DNA from: Bacillota bacterium
GTDB taxonomy: Bacteria > Bacillota > Clostridia > Lachnospirales > Lachnospiraceae
Assembly: GCA_023410575.1 (NCBI GenBank)
Contig: JAEYPP010000074.1
Coordinates: 1-64,000, forward strand
DNA length: 64,000 nucleotides
Direction: 5' to 3'
The notes beneath the pieces are model-generated. The model worked only from the letters and a program-made list of their open reading frames with translations. It was not told the DNA's origin and ran no database searches. Positions 16,771 to 26,303 of this stretch are shown in pieces (position 1 is the first letter of the stretch; every line of letters begins with the position of its first letter). The position numbers and the translations under genes were made by a program.

Positions 16771-18384
16771 TTACCTGTCTTGAATTAAGGTTTCAACATC
16801 TTCTTTCAGTATCATGGATAACTGTTCCATTGTTGGCAACTCATATGTAACAATACGATTAGCCTGTGAAACGACAATTTTCTCAAAAAGATTACGAATT
16901 CCTCTCGCATTGCCAAAGCTAGCTCTTGTCCTTTCATCCATATGATCGAGATAAGATTCTACGAAAGCTATCGCATCTTTATCTATAGTGAAACCGCTTC
17001 GATGTGCCATACAATGTAAGATATCAATTAATTCTTCTTTGCTATAGTCTTTAAACTCTATGAATTTATTAAAACGAGAAACCAAACCAGTATTCGCACT
17101 CAAAAACTGCTTCATCTCATCTGTATACCCTGCAACAATAACCACAAGATCATCGCGATTATCTTCCATGAGCTTGACTAGAGTGTCGATTGCCTCAGCT
17201 CCAAAGTCATTAGCACCTACCTGAGATGATAGTGAATATGCTTCATCAATAAATAGCACTCCACCGATTGCTTTCTCAACAACTTCCTTCACTTTAATTG
17301 CTGTTTGCCCAACATATCCTGCTACTAATCCAGATCGGTCTGTTTCTACCAAATTGCCTTTTGAGAGTAAGCCTAATTCTTTATAAATTTCTGCTACTAA
17401 CCTTGCAACTGTAGTTTTTCCCGTTCCAGGGCTACCGCTAAATACCATATGATAGGACATATCCATCTCTGGTAAACAATACTTTTCTCGAAGTTTTTTA
17501 ACCTTTATAAGATTAATCAAAGAACGAATTTCAGTCTTTACATCCTCTAGCCCAACTAATTTACTTAACTCTTGTAATAACTCTTCTAGTTTATTTTCCT
17601 GATTCTTACTTTTCACTTGTTGTAGGATGACTGCTTCCTTTTCCTCTTTTACACTTTCTCTCACCTGTTGTTTTTCCACGAAAGTAGCTGATTTTTTCTC
17701 TGACTCTAAGCCTGTATCATTCGGCTTCTTAGGTTCGCGATAAAAAAGCGAATTCTCTTTATATCGAACGAAATCTTCTCCTGCCTCTTTTAACGATTCT
17801 GTACTACTTGTTAAATCCTGAACACAGATTTTCTTAAACAAGTATTTGTCATCCACATATGTTGCCCGATTTTTCGCATTCTGAATAAATATCGTGGCAT
17901 TTTGGCAATATTCTTGAAGACATCTCATATATACTGATGCTGTCGCAGTGCTCAAATAAGCCATAACCAATAAAATATTGAGAATGGCGTCAAAAAATAA
18001 CCCACCTAACGTTTTATTATCTTTCATGTCTCGCATACCAACCAACTGAAGAAGAATTGGTGGTGATGCCATAAAACGCTGTGCTGTTTGAATTGTCTCA
18101 AAGGATATTTCCTCATATTCAGAAATCGTATAAGGATTCGTATCAGTTAATGAAGCAAGAAGATGAAGCTGTGCTTGATTAACTTGATTGCAACAAAAAA
18201 TCGCAACATGAATCATACAGGATTGCAAATATAAATCTAGCATTTCATTAATCGACTTTTTTAGTATCTTGTTAGGCTCTTCCCAATAGCCTTCATCGGT
18301 TAAGATGGAACAATACTTTGATAGAATTGCATAATTTTGTCGCGCGATTTTATTCAGTTGTTGTTCTGACAAGTTCTGCTGCAT
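16771..18384 (-). CDS. AAA+ ATPase of the CbbX/SpoVK type
   Basis: 537-aa protein. Residues 1-~230 are helical and unlike anything I recognise, followed by a charged linker. The C-terminal ~270 residues are a CbbX/SpoVK-like AAA+ module with GLEDVKTEIRSL, Walker A GSPGTGKTTVAR, Walker B VLFIDEAYSL and the sensor/arginine region GNARGIRNLFE. SpoVK itself is a spore-maturation protein in Bacillus; the extra N-terminal domain makes a direct equivalence uncertain. The start at 18384 (MQQNLSEQQ) follows GGAAGGA. It lies between the glycan cluster and recG. Confidence 0.85.
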   Translation of the reverse strand: MQQNLSEQQLNKIARQNYAILSKYCSILTDEGYWEEPNKILKKSINEMLDLYLQSCMIHVAIFCCNQVNQAQLHLLASLTDTNPYTISEYEEISFETIQTAQRFMASPPILLQLVGMRDMKDNKTLGGLFFDAILNILLVMAYLSTATASVYMRCLQEYCQNATIFIQNAKNRATYVDDKYLFKKICVQDLTSSTESLKEAGEDFVRYKENSLFYREPKKPNDTGLESEKKSATFVEKQQVRESVKEEKEAVILQQVKSKNQENKLEELLQELSKLVGLEDVKTEIRSLINLIKVKKLREKYCLPEMDMSYHMVFSGSPGTGKTTVARLVAEIYKELGLLSKGNLVETDRSGLVAGYVGQTAIKVKEVVEKAIGGVLFIDEAYSLSSQVGANDFGAEAIDTLVKLMEDNRDDLVVIVAGYTDEMKQFLSANTGLVSRFNKFIEFKDYSKEELIDILHCMAHRSGFTIDKDAIAFVESYLDHMDERTRASFGNARGIRNLFEKIVVSQANRIVTYELPTMEQLSMILKEDVETLIQDR

Positions 18385-18540
18385 ATAAAAGTCCTTCCTA
18401 ACATAATATATAAAATAGATGTAATGTATCACATGACTGCTTATTTCTAAACTGCTACATTTTATTATACTATAACTTGAACTACTTTAAAAGACATTTT
18501 TCCGCTCGAGTGTACTTGTTGTATTTGTTAAACTTACCCT

Positions 18541-20577
18541 TTAGAGCGTGCTTGCAGTATAAGAATTCAGCTTTTCTTCTAATGCAGGATAGTCGTTATA
18601 AATCTTAAAAAACTCTTTTGTCGTTAAACTTTTTGCACTATCATTGGCTGCCTTTAGTATAGCTGCATCGTTGTAAATATCTCCTAACTTAAATTCCATT
18701 TCTCCACTTTGACGAATACCAAACATATCACCTGGTCCTCTTAACTTTAAATCCTCGGATGCGATAAAGAATCCATCATTTGATTTATTTAAGATTTCAA
18801 GACGTTGCATCGTTTCTTTGGAATTAGAACCACTTACTAAGATACAATAGGACTGATGCTTTCCTCGACCAACACGACCTCTTAACTGATGAAGCTGAGC
18901 AAGACCAAATCTTTCCGCATTCTCAATCATCATTACTGTGGAGTTTGGCACATTCACACCTACTTCCACTACGGTTGTGGATACTAAAACCTTGATGTCA
19001 CCAGAAACAAAACGTTCCATAATTGCATCTTTTTCTTTTGCTTTCATCTTACCATGTAGATAATCAATTCCCACAATATGAGGCAATGCTTCTTTTAGCT
19101 TTTCTGTATACTCAATGACATTCTCAGCCTCTATATTCTCACTTTCTTCTACCATAGGACAAATCACATATGCTTGACGTCCCTGAGCAATTTGCTTTCC
19201 AATAAATTGATATGCTTTCTCACGATACCCAGTATCAACCACACAGTTTTTAATTGGTAGACGATTTGCTGGTAATTCATCGACAATAGAAATATCCAAG
19301 TCACCGTAAAGAATAATTGCCAAAGTTCGAGGAATTGGAGTTGCACTCATAACTAATACATGGGGATTATTACCTTTATTCATTAGGCACTCTCTTTGTT
19401 TTACTCCAAAACGATGTTGTTCATCTGTAATGACTAACGCAAGTTTATCATACACAACCTTTTCCTGAATTAATGCATGAGTTCCGACTATAATATCAAC
19501 CTCATGCTGTTGAATCCTTTCATATACCTTTCTCTTTGCAGTAGCTGTCATCGATCCAGTAAGCATCTCAATACGAATCCCATAAGGTGTAAGCATCTCT
19601 TGTAATGAGAGTAAATGCTGTTTTGCTAAAACCTCTGTAGGTACCATAAAGCAACCCTGATATCCATTCAAGGCTACTGTCATTAATGCAATTACCGCTA
19701 AAATTGTCTTACCTGAACCAACATCACCTTGAACCAAACGATTCATAGTATTTTCACCGCATATATCTTGATTAATCTCTTTTAAAACTTTTTTCTGTGC
19801 ATTTGTTAAATCGTATGGTAAGTTCGCTATCATTTCATTTACTAATTCTTTTTCCTCAATTATAAATGCGTTTTTAATAACTTGCTTATTCTCTTTAATT
19901 CTCGCCAATATCAATGTAAATAAGAAGAATTCATCAAATACAAGACGTTTTCTTGCTACTAACATAGTTTGTCTTGATTTCGGAAAATGTATTTCGCACA
20001 ACGCAGCCTTACGGGATATTAATTCATTCTCCTTAATAATTCGCTTTGGCAAAAACTCTTCCATGCCATCTATATTTGCAAGTGCAATATCAACTGCCTT
20101 TGATACTGCATGATTCGTTAAACCTTCTGTTAATGGATAAATTGGTTGCAACAAACTAAGTAGTGCACGATATTCCTCCAGACGATAAATCTTAGGCTGT
20201 TCGATTGCTAACTGATTACCCTTTCGAACAACTTTACCTCGAAATATATATCGATTGGCAACTTTAAGCGTATTCTTTAAAAATGGCTGATTAAACCATG
20301 TAAGCTTGATTTGTCCAGAAGGATCACGTACAATGCATGTAAGAATCTGAAGATGACGTATCTTCTTGGTTTCAGCGATTCCACTTAGCGACGCTTCAAT
20401 GGATACAACCTCTCCCTCTCTAACATTACCAATTGGCACTGGCATCTGAAATACATCATAATCTCTAGGATAATGCTCAAGCAAATCATTTACAGTCCTA
20501 ATTCCAAGCTTGGCAAATTTCTGTGCAGCCTTTTCTCCAATCCCCTTAATTATTGTTAAGTCATCTGTTGCTTTCAT
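18541..20577 (-). CDS. recG: ATP-dependent DNA helicase RecG
   Basis: Branch-migrates Holliday junctions and remodels stalled forks. The 678-aa length is typical. It has the N-terminal wedge/OB domain with IKGIGEKAAQKFAKLGI and helicase motifs RLVQGDVGSGKT (I), ITDEQHRFGV (II), MSATPIPRTL (III) and QLRGRVGRGKHQSYC (VI). The C-terminal GDMFGIRQSG is the RecG-specific TRG region. The start at 20577 has AAGGA 7 bases upstream. Part of the conserved order yloU-fakA-recG, though a terminator and palindrome-rich gap here separate it from fakA. Confidence 0.98.
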   Translation of the reverse strand: MKATDDLTIIKGIGEKAAQKFAKLGIRTVNDLLEHYPRDYDVFQMPVPIGNVREGEVVSIEASLSGIAETKKIRHLQILTCIVRDPSGQIKLTWFNQPFLKNTLKVANRYIFRGKVVRKGNQLAIEQPKIYRLEEYRALLSLLQPIYPLTEGLTNHAVSKAVDIALANIDGMEEFLPKRIIKENELISRKAALCEIHFPKSRQTMLVARKRLVFDEFFLFTLILARIKENKQVIKNAFIIEEKELVNEMIANLPYDLTNAQKKVLKEINQDICGENTMNRLVQGDVGSGKTILAVIALMTVALNGYQGCFMVPTEVLAKQHLLSLQEMLTPYGIRIEMLTGSMTATAKRKVYERIQQHEVDIIVGTHALIQEKVVYDKLALVITDEQHRFGVKQRECLMNKGNNPHVLVMSATPIPRTLAIILYGDLDISIVDELPANRLPIKNCVVDTGYREKAYQFIGKQIAQGRQAYVICPMVEESENIEAENVIEYTEKLKEALPHIVGIDYLHGKMKAKEKDAIMERFVSGDIKVLVSTTVVEVGVNVPNSTVMMIENAERFGLAQLHQLRGRVGRGKHQSYCILVSGSNSKETMQRLEILNKSNDGFFIASEDLKLRGPGDMFGIRQSGEMEFKLGDIYNDAAILKAANDSAKSLTTKEFFKIYNDYPALEEKLNSYTASTL

Positions 20578-20621
20578 ATCATCATCCTTTACTTTCATAG
20601 TAAAGCCAACCCTTTGTTACA

Positions 20622-20760
20622 CTTGAACAAAGTGTTTTGCTTGCAAAACACTCGCGCCAAGCGCGGTCGCATAAGCGACATCTTCCTCTCGCACTTGTGC
20701 GCATAGCTGCGTCCTTTCTTTTGGACGCTTTGTTTATCATGACAAAAAAAGCACGCTTCG
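20622..20760. other. GC-richer palindrome-rich spacer between fakA and recG
   Basis: About 140 bases carry several small inverted repeats in a row: TGTTTTGCTTGCAAAACA, GTCGCATAAGCGAC, CGCACTTGTGCG and GCGTCCTTTCTTTTGGACGC. The base composition is clearly richer in G+C than the surrounding DNA. No credible gene. It could be a dispersed repeat or a structured RNA leader of recG; only one copy is in this window. Confidence 0.5.
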
Positions 20761-20781
20761 CAAACTTTTCATTGGCATGAT

Positions 20782-20815
20782 TAAAAAAGGCTGGTACTTT
20801 ATTCTGCACCAGCCT
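20782..20815 (-). terminator. Terminator of fakA
   Basis: Minus strand reads GGCTGGT, a 12-nt loop, ACCAGCC and then TTTTTT. It lies just past the fakA stop and looks like a classic intrinsic terminator. Confidence 0.85.
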
Positions 20816-20825
20816 CCTGTTAGTT

Positions 20826-22517
20826 TTATTCAACTGAAAGTACATAATAGTAGATTGGCTGCCCGCCCATATGCACCTCAACATCAATCATCGGATATTT
20901 CTTTGCAATTGTATCCATAATTGCATCTGCATCTTCCTGTGTTACTTCATCACCATAATAGATGCTAACAAGTTCAGAATCATCATCAATTAACTGTTCA
21001 ATTAAATCAATGGTAGTTGCAGAAATATCTGTGCCTACTGACAAAATTGTCTTATCACCAATACCCATAATGTCGCCTTGACGAATTTCTTTTCCATCTA
21101 AGCTAGTATCACGTACCGCATAAGTTACCTGACCTGTCTTCACTCTTGCCATCTCTTCAATCATGCGTTCTTCATTTTCTTTTGCAGATTTATCAAACAC
21201 ATAATTAATCACAGCTGTAATCCCTTGTGGAACTGTCTTAGAAGGAATAACTACAATCTCTTTGTCCTCAGTCAATGCTTGTGCTTGTTGAGCCGCTAAA
21301 ATAATATTACTATTATTCGGTAAAATAAAGATTGTATCTGCATTTACCTGTTCGATTGCATTCAGCATATCCTCTGTACTTGGATTCATCGTCTGACCGC
21401 CCTCAATTAGGTAATCAACTCCAAGGCCTTTAAATATTTCATCGATACCTTCACCAATGGAAACTGCAACAAAACCTACTTCTTTTCTTGGTGCGGTTGG
21501 CTTTACATTAGCTGCCTTTTTCTCTTCTTCCTTTTGCTCTTGCGCTTTCTTCTCAGCATCCTGAATTAATCTCTCATTATGCTCCTCGCGCATATTATCA
21601 ATCTTAATCTTTGTTAAGGAACCATACGTCAAAGCTCTCTGGATAGCTAAACCAGGATCATTCGTATGTACATGAACCTTAACTATATCATCATCTGATA
21701 CTACTACAATAGAGTCACCAATAGATTCTAAAAATCCCTTAAATTCATGCTCTGTCTCCATTGTGTAGTCTTTTTCAAGCATAATGATAAATTCTGTACA
21801 GTAACCAAATTTTATATCAGCTGTTGCAATATTACCTGTATCAACAGTTTTACTTGAAGTTGCGGCTATCTTTGCTGGAACGATCTCAATGTCTACTTTC
21901 TTACCAATCATTGCATCGTATCCACCTTTGATGATTTCCAATAAACCTTGTCCGCCGGAGTCAACAACACCTGCTTCTTTTAATACGGGTAATAACTCCG
22001 GTGTATGAGCAAGTACTTCCTCCATACGTTTTATCACTTGCTCGCCAAAGAATACTAAGTCATTCGTTTCACCGACAAGCTCAGCTGCGCGCTCTGCACC
22101 ACCTCTTGCAACCGTAAGAATTGTTCCTTCTTTTGGTTTCATAACTGCTTTATAGGCAGTTTCAACAGCTTTTGCAAATGCATTCGCCATAATTGTCACA
22201 TTGATCTCTTTATGTTCCTTAACTTCTTTCGTAAACCCACGGAACAACTGAGACAGAATAACGCCTGAGTTTCCTCTAGCTCCACGAAGGGAACCGCTTG
22301 ATATTGCCTTTGACAAATCTTCCATATTAGGATTTGCAAGAGAAGAAACTTCCTTCGCCGCTGACATAATTGTCAAAGTCATATTAGTACCGGTGTCTCC
22401 ATCCGGAACCGGAAATACATTCAACTCATTAATGTATTCTTTTTTCGCTTCGATGCGTTTTGCTCCTGATAAAAACATCTTCTTTAGCAATTTAGCATCA
22501 ATCGTCTTCAATGTCAC
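20826..22517 (-). CDS. fakA: DAK2/DegV-like protein, fatty acid kinase FakA (YloV)
   Basis: 563-aa protein of the YloV/FakA family. FakA phosphorylates fatty acids held by FakB (DegV) proteins for phospholipid synthesis. The N-terminal DAK2 kinase domain has VPDGDTGTNM and GSLRGARGNSGVIL (metal-ATP site). The middle and C-terminal domains have HVHTNDPG and FILPNNSNI. No fakB gene is in the window. It follows the yloU gene by 20 bases, the usual order in Firmicutes, and is closed by a terminator. Confidence 0.93.
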   Translation of the reverse strand: MTLKTIDAKLLKKMFLSGAKRIEAKKEYINELNVFPVPDGDTGTNMTLTIMSAAKEVSSLANPNMEDLSKAISSGSLRGARGNSGVILSQLFRGFTKEVKEHKEINVTIMANAFAKAVETAYKAVMKPKEGTILTVARGGAERAAELVGETNDLVFFGEQVIKRMEEVLAHTPELLPVLKEAGVVDSGGQGLLEIIKGGYDAMIGKKVDIEIVPAKIAATSSKTVDTGNIATADIKFGYCTEFIIMLEKDYTMETEHEFKGFLESIGDSIVVVSDDDIVKVHVHTNDPGLAIQRALTYGSLTKIKIDNMREEHNERLIQDAEKKAQEQKEEEKKAANVKPTAPRKEVGFVAVSIGEGIDEIFKGLGVDYLIEGGQTMNPSTEDMLNAIEQVNADTIFILPNNSNIILAAQQAQALTEDKEIVVIPSKTVPQGITAVINYVFDKSAKENEERMIEEMARVKTGQVTYAVRDTSLDGKEIRQGDIMGIGDKTILSVGTDISATTIDLIEQLIDDDSELVSIYYGDEVTQEDADAIMDTIAKKYPMIDVEVHMGGQPIYYYVLSVE

Positions 22518-22537
22518 TGTTTCGTTCCTCCTTAAAT

Positions 22538-22894
22538 CTAGTCGATGACTCTAACGCCTTCAACAAAAATATTCACTTTGGCTACGGTTAGCCCTGAAAA
22601 TTCTTCTACCTTATACTTAACGTTACTAATCAAGTTTTCTGCTACTGCAGAAATACTAACACCATATGATACAATAATATGAAGATCAATCGTAATCATA
22701 TTATCACCTATCACCACATTTACACCATGATTCAAACTTTCACGTCGTAATAATTTAGCTAAACCATCTTTTACACTCACTGAAGCCATACCAACAACGC
22801 CAAAACACTCTACTGCACTTGAACCGGCATATTTGGCGATTACATCTGTATCAATTGCGATTTCACCCATACTGGTTAACATCGTTCCGTTCAT
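22538..22894 (-). CDS. yloU: Asp23/Gls24 family envelope stress protein (YloU)
   Basis: 118-aa alkaline-shock-type protein. It starts MNGTMLTSMGEIAIDTDVIA (22894) with GGAGGG 6 bases upstream. The family core is recognisable in VVGMASVSVKDG and IDLHIIVSYGVSI. Function in clostridia is not well defined; in other Firmicutes the family is envelope-associated. First gene of the yloU-fakA pair. Confidence 0.92.
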   Translation of the reverse strand: MNGTMLTSMGEIAIDTDVIAKYAGSSAVECFGVVGMASVSVKDGLAKLLRRESLNHGVNVVIGDNMITIDLHIIVSYGVSISAVAENLISNVKYKVEEFSGLTVAKVNIFVEGVRVID

Positions 22895-22959
22895 ACGTAA
22901 CCCTCCAATCAATTCACAATTAATTCTCTTAGTAGAACAATCTACTGAAAAGATATTCA

Positions 22960-22988
22960 AAATAAATGCTATTTATTTTAATATTATA
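22960..22988 (-). promoter_or_regulatory. Probable -10 box and overlapping inverted repeat upstream of yloU
   Basis: An exact TATAAT on the minus strand (22983-22988) lies about 90 bases upstream of the yloU start. Just downstream is an AT-only inverted repeat (AAATAAA...TATTTATTT, about 22961-22981). No good -35 is visible. Confidence 0.4.
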
Positions 22989-23130
22989 ACCTTATTTGCG
23001 AAAAAAAGAAACACAAATTTCATTCCAATAAAACTTACACATAAAACTTACACATAAAACTTTAAAATCTTACATGATTTCATGAAAACCTTGCATATAT
23101 TATAGAAAGCACCTTTAGCTCGGAGCGACT

Positions 23131-23271
23131 ATGAAAAAAATGCTTGGTTTCATCCTATTTTGGATTGCCATCGGAATGACGATTATGCTCTTCATTACAA
23201 ATGGTATTCTCGCCATCTGTATCATTATTGGTTGCTTAGTACTTGGTTACAACTTGTTTTGTAATCCATAG
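23131..23271 (+). CDS. Small two-helix membrane protein
   Basis: 46-aa product starting MKKMLGFILFWIAIGMTIML and ending YNLFCNP, with two hydrophobic helices separated by a short turn (TNG). GGAG lies 6 bases before the ATG. It is the only plus-strand gene between 1 and 35 kb, placed between the divergently read yloU and the converging lipoprotein gene. I recall similar unnamed small proteins in Lachnospiraceae; no function is known to me. The next 290 bases hold an imperfect hairpin (about 23344-23377, ACAAGT...ACTTGT) that may be its terminator, and nothing else I can see. Confidence 0.65.
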   Translation: MKKMLGFILFWIAIGMTIMLFITNGILAICIIIGCLVLGYNLFCNP

Positions 23272-23562
23272 TGCTTAGCTAAAAACCCAAGAATGACTTA
23301 CAATTAACATAATCTTATTACAAAATCTATTACCTTTAATCTAGACAAGTAAAGTAAGCCACTTAACTTAACTTGTCTTGTTGTGTTGATAAAAAACTAC
23401 GTCCCAAATATTTATATCAAACTTTTTACTTTTTGACAATCCATATCGACAGCTTTCTAGCAACTTCCGAGAACATTCATGAATCTAAATGAACTCTTTT
23501 TAGCTTCTATGTGAACATAGTTACACTTGCTATTTGCTTTCTCAAACTTACTTTTAACAAGT

Positions 23563-25857
23563 TTACTGTTCAAATAAATATAAGTTAACTTTATTTATTG
23601 TGTCATTCACAGCTTGATCTAAATTCTTTTCTCCTGTAAGATAACCTAATGACTCATTAATTATCATATGCAAAACTATCTGATTATTGAATACCGGTTT
23701 TGATACTTCTTGCATAATTTTCTTAGCTTCCTGCCTTTCTTGTTCGGTTACTCTATAAATTTCTACGTCATTATAAGAACCCAACTGATAATCACCTTCG
23801 GCTGTCTCCATATTACTCCAAGTTTCAAGACTGTGAGCATTCACAGGAAAACCGTCTAAATTTTGAGAAGCTTGAACTTTATCTGAAAAAAGATACTTCA
23901 TAAATTCTTTTGTAGCTTCCTCTGATTTAGTCGATTTATTAATTCCCACCATACCAGAAGGAATGAAAGTACCATCCATCGTTACCAAATTTCCTTTCAT
24001 CTTCTTAAATAATGAATAAGGATAATTAAAATCCTTAAATTCATCAGCAAATCCAGTAGCGGCATAGAAATCGAATTCGAAAAGATCACATGAATTATTG
24101 CGATATATACACCAATTCTGGTAATTCTTCTCCTCCGTCTGGAGAGTATCAACATAATAATATAAAGGAGGGTCCTCCGTAATTGTCATATGATTCGAGA
24201 TATTTTTTACATCCATCAAAAAATCTCTAAATTGATTCTGATCCATTTGCTCCTGACCAATCATGAAGTCATCATAATAAGTAGTAACCATTAAAAGTAA
24301 TAAATCCTCATAACTTCCACTTTGATATACCGTTGATTGCAAGTTATCTGCTAATTCACTAATGGCTTTTACTGATTCCATATTAGCCTGCGTACCTTCT
24401 TTTAATACATAGTAAGGGAATAAATAACGCATTGGCATCGCATAAACTTCACCCTCTGACACATAGTTATTTGCTATGTTGCTTAATAAAGTTCCATCAT
24501 TTATCATTGGACATAAAAGATCCGATAGCTCTAACAATGCTCCATTTTCGATATATTGCTTCACTGGCAAATCATCAAGCACCAGGATATCAGGACCTTT
24601 CCCAGCTAATAACTCTGTACTTAAAGAACGAAGTACATCTTGTTCATTTGCCTCTAAATCTTCCGACATCGCTACTACATAATCAATCTGAACCTGTGGA
24701 TTCTCCATTTGATATTTCGTTATAGCGTTACGCATTGATAAATTCTCTTTTAAGGAATACACGATTAACTGATCTGCTACCACTGGTATCGGTTCATTAC
24801 AATATTGGTAATTTATAATCGCATGGTTATTCGATGTTGTATTATTTAATCCAACATAAAAATCCTTATATTCCCCGTCTTTTATAGTGAAAGAACGGAG
24901 TTTGTTATTCGAACTTCCAATCTGCTTATCATCGCTAGAAACAAGCGTCTCCCATGTAGTTCCATTGGAACGAAAACAATGAATTCCATCCTTATTTGCA
25001 ACGTAAATATCACCTGAAATACACATAAGAGCATCTTCTAAATCAAGATCACAAGGTATCGACTTTTCTTCCTTTGTTATTAGATCCAAAGATAAAATAT
25101 TACGATTACTTTTATCAAAATAGTAAATACAATTTTCTTTTATGTAAGGATTGACCCAACCTCCTCCAGAAGTAATATTTTTATTGATCTCTGTAAAATC
25201 TAGTTCTTTTTGGTCTTTCATCGAATATGCGTGCAAAGTAAGATCACCATAATCAGAATATACGATCGTTCCATCCCGAGAAATATCAACGCTGATAGCC
25301 TTAGTTCCTTCGCCTATCTGATTCCAGTTTTTTGGTGTAATTTCTACATAGTCGTTTCCATTACCAGCATCACGAAAAATACGTGAGGTAACAAAGATTT
25401 GTGGATCCTTCGACTCTGGATTGATAGTTGTAAATTCTTGGAGAACCAAAAAGTATTGACCATCTGCACCCATCCGAAATTCCGATACCATTCCAACGAT
25501 ATCATGGCTTGCCTTAATTGCCCATTCCACTGATTGCTTCTGAAGCTTTCCATCTTTCACTATGTAGCGGTTAACTATATTATCCTTTGTGTCCTGAGTT
25601 CGAGTATAGTATTCTAGTTCTCCTTCTGAATTAATCGCAATATCCGTCATGTTTTCGATGGGATTCTCTTCCGTAAGATCAACTTCTATCTCTTTATAAT
25701 ATCCTATCTTCTCTGTTGTTATATCATCTTTTCCATCCACCGTTTCTTCTGTCACATTGGTTGTATCCGTTTTCTCTTTACTACACCCAATGCTTGAAAC
25801 AGTTAATAATAACATAAGGAATAAAACAATACCTTTTCTCATCTTTACAGTACTCAC
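23563..25857 (-). CDS. Large lipoprotein with C-terminal extracellular solute-binding domain
   Basis: 764-aa lipoprotein. The N-terminal signal ends in the lipobox SSIGC (Cys ~25-26). Residues ~50-370 look like repeated beta-sheet segments, propeller-like, with many NI, DG and GD turns. Residues ~385-764 are a family-1 type ABC sugar-binding fold: AITKYQMENPQVQIDYV near its start, then GKGPDILVLDDLPVKQY and KEFMKYLFSDKVQ. The GTG start at 25857 is preceded by AGAGG at 8 bases. No ABC permease genes are next to it, so it may be an orphan binding protein or sensor. Nearest neighbours are repeats and rpmB. Confidence 0.85.
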   Translation of the reverse strand: MSTVKMRKGIVLFLMLLLTVSSIGCSKEKTDTTNVTEETVDGKDDITTEKIGYYKEIEVDLTEENPIENMTDIAINSEGELEYYTRTQDTKDNIVNRYIVKDGKLQKQSVEWAIKASHDIVGMVSEFRMGADGQYFLVLQEFTTINPESKDPQIFVTSRIFRDAGNGNDYVEITPKNWNQIGEGTKAISVDISRDGTIVYSDYGDLTLHAYSMKDQKELDFTEINKNITSGGGWVNPYIKENCIYYFDKSNRNILSLDLITKEEKSIPCDLDLEDALMCISGDIYVANKDGIHCFRSNGTTWETLVSSDDKQIGSSNNKLRSFTIKDGEYKDFYVGLNNTTSNNHAIINYQYCNEPIPVVADQLIVYSLKENLSMRNAITKYQMENPQVQIDYVVAMSEDLEANEQDVLRSLSTELLAGKGPDILVLDDLPVKQYIENGALLELSDLLCPMINDGTLLSNIANNYVSEGEVYAMPMRYLFPYYVLKEGTQANMESVKAISELADNLQSTVYQSGSYEDLLLLMVTTYYDDFMIGQEQMDQNQFRDFLMDVKNISNHMTITEDPPLYYYVDTLQTEEKNYQNWCIYRNNSCDLFEFDFYAATGFADEFKDFNYPYSLFKKMKGNLVTMDGTFIPSGMVGINKSTKSEEATKEFMKYLFSDKVQASQNLDGFPVNAHSLETWSNMETAEGDYQLGSYNDVEIYRVTEQERQEAKKIMQEVSKPVFNNQIVLHMIINESLGYLTGEKNLDQAVNDTINKVNLYLFEQ

Positions 25858-26050
25858 TATGTATTCCTCTTTTCTTTAAAGTATAAGTATATCAATATTT
25901 TTTATCATATCACAATATTTTATTACATCATTATAAGTCTATATTATTTGATTTATAGAATTTCTAGCTCTGGATTTCACACACAATCCATATAAAAAGA
26001 TTTTCACTCTTTTAAGAACTTTCTCCATATACTGTACTCTTTTATATTTT

Positions 26051-26092
26051 CTTGCTTTGGATTTCTTACTTTGAATTTCTTGCTTTAGATTT
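26051..26092. repeat. Three 14-bp tandem repeats
   Basis: CTTGCTTTGGATTT (26051-26064), CTTACTTTGAATTT (26065-26078) and CTTGCTTTAGATTT (26079-26092) stand head to tail. They run directly into the first 32-bp unit of the inverted repeat cluster next to them. Non-coding. Confidence 0.8.
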
Positions 26093-26167
26093 CGCACTCA
26101 CAATCTTGCTTTGCCTGTGGTTCAATCTAAGCTGCATTTCGCACTCACAACCTCACTTTGCCTGTGA
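26088..26167. repeat. Two 32-bp units, left side of an inverted repeat cluster
   Basis: Units at 26088-26119 and 26135-26166. Each has a fixed left end (GATTTCGCAC or CATTTCGCAC), a 14-base middle and a fixed right end (TGCCTGTG). The same unit appears twice in reverse orientation at 26304-26392, on the far side of a palindromic element. Confidence 0.8.
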
Positions 26168-26181
26168 TTCAAATATAACTC

Positions 26182-26286
26182 GTAAGATAAGGTGCTATGT
26201 ATATTTTTGTAGGCCTTACAAGTCCGCGGTTTTTGCGGCTTGTGAGCGAAGCGCGCCGAAGAAAATATACATAGTACATTCTCTTA
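26182..26286. repeat. Palindromic intergenic element (family A)
   Basis: About 100-bp palindrome. Outer arms GTGCTATGTATATTTT and AAAATATACATAGTAC pair with one G-U. The inner core CCTTACAAGTCCGCGG...GGCTTGTGAGC is shared with copies at 44688-44782 and 47041-47143. It lies downstream of rpmB beyond its terminator. Confidence 0.8.
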
Positions 26287-26303
26287 CTATTATACCTCCC
26301 TAT

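Noticed and set aside
20582..20887. 101-aa minus-strand open frame
   Set aside because: Covers the fakA 3' end, its terminator and the palindrome island; no ribosome site.
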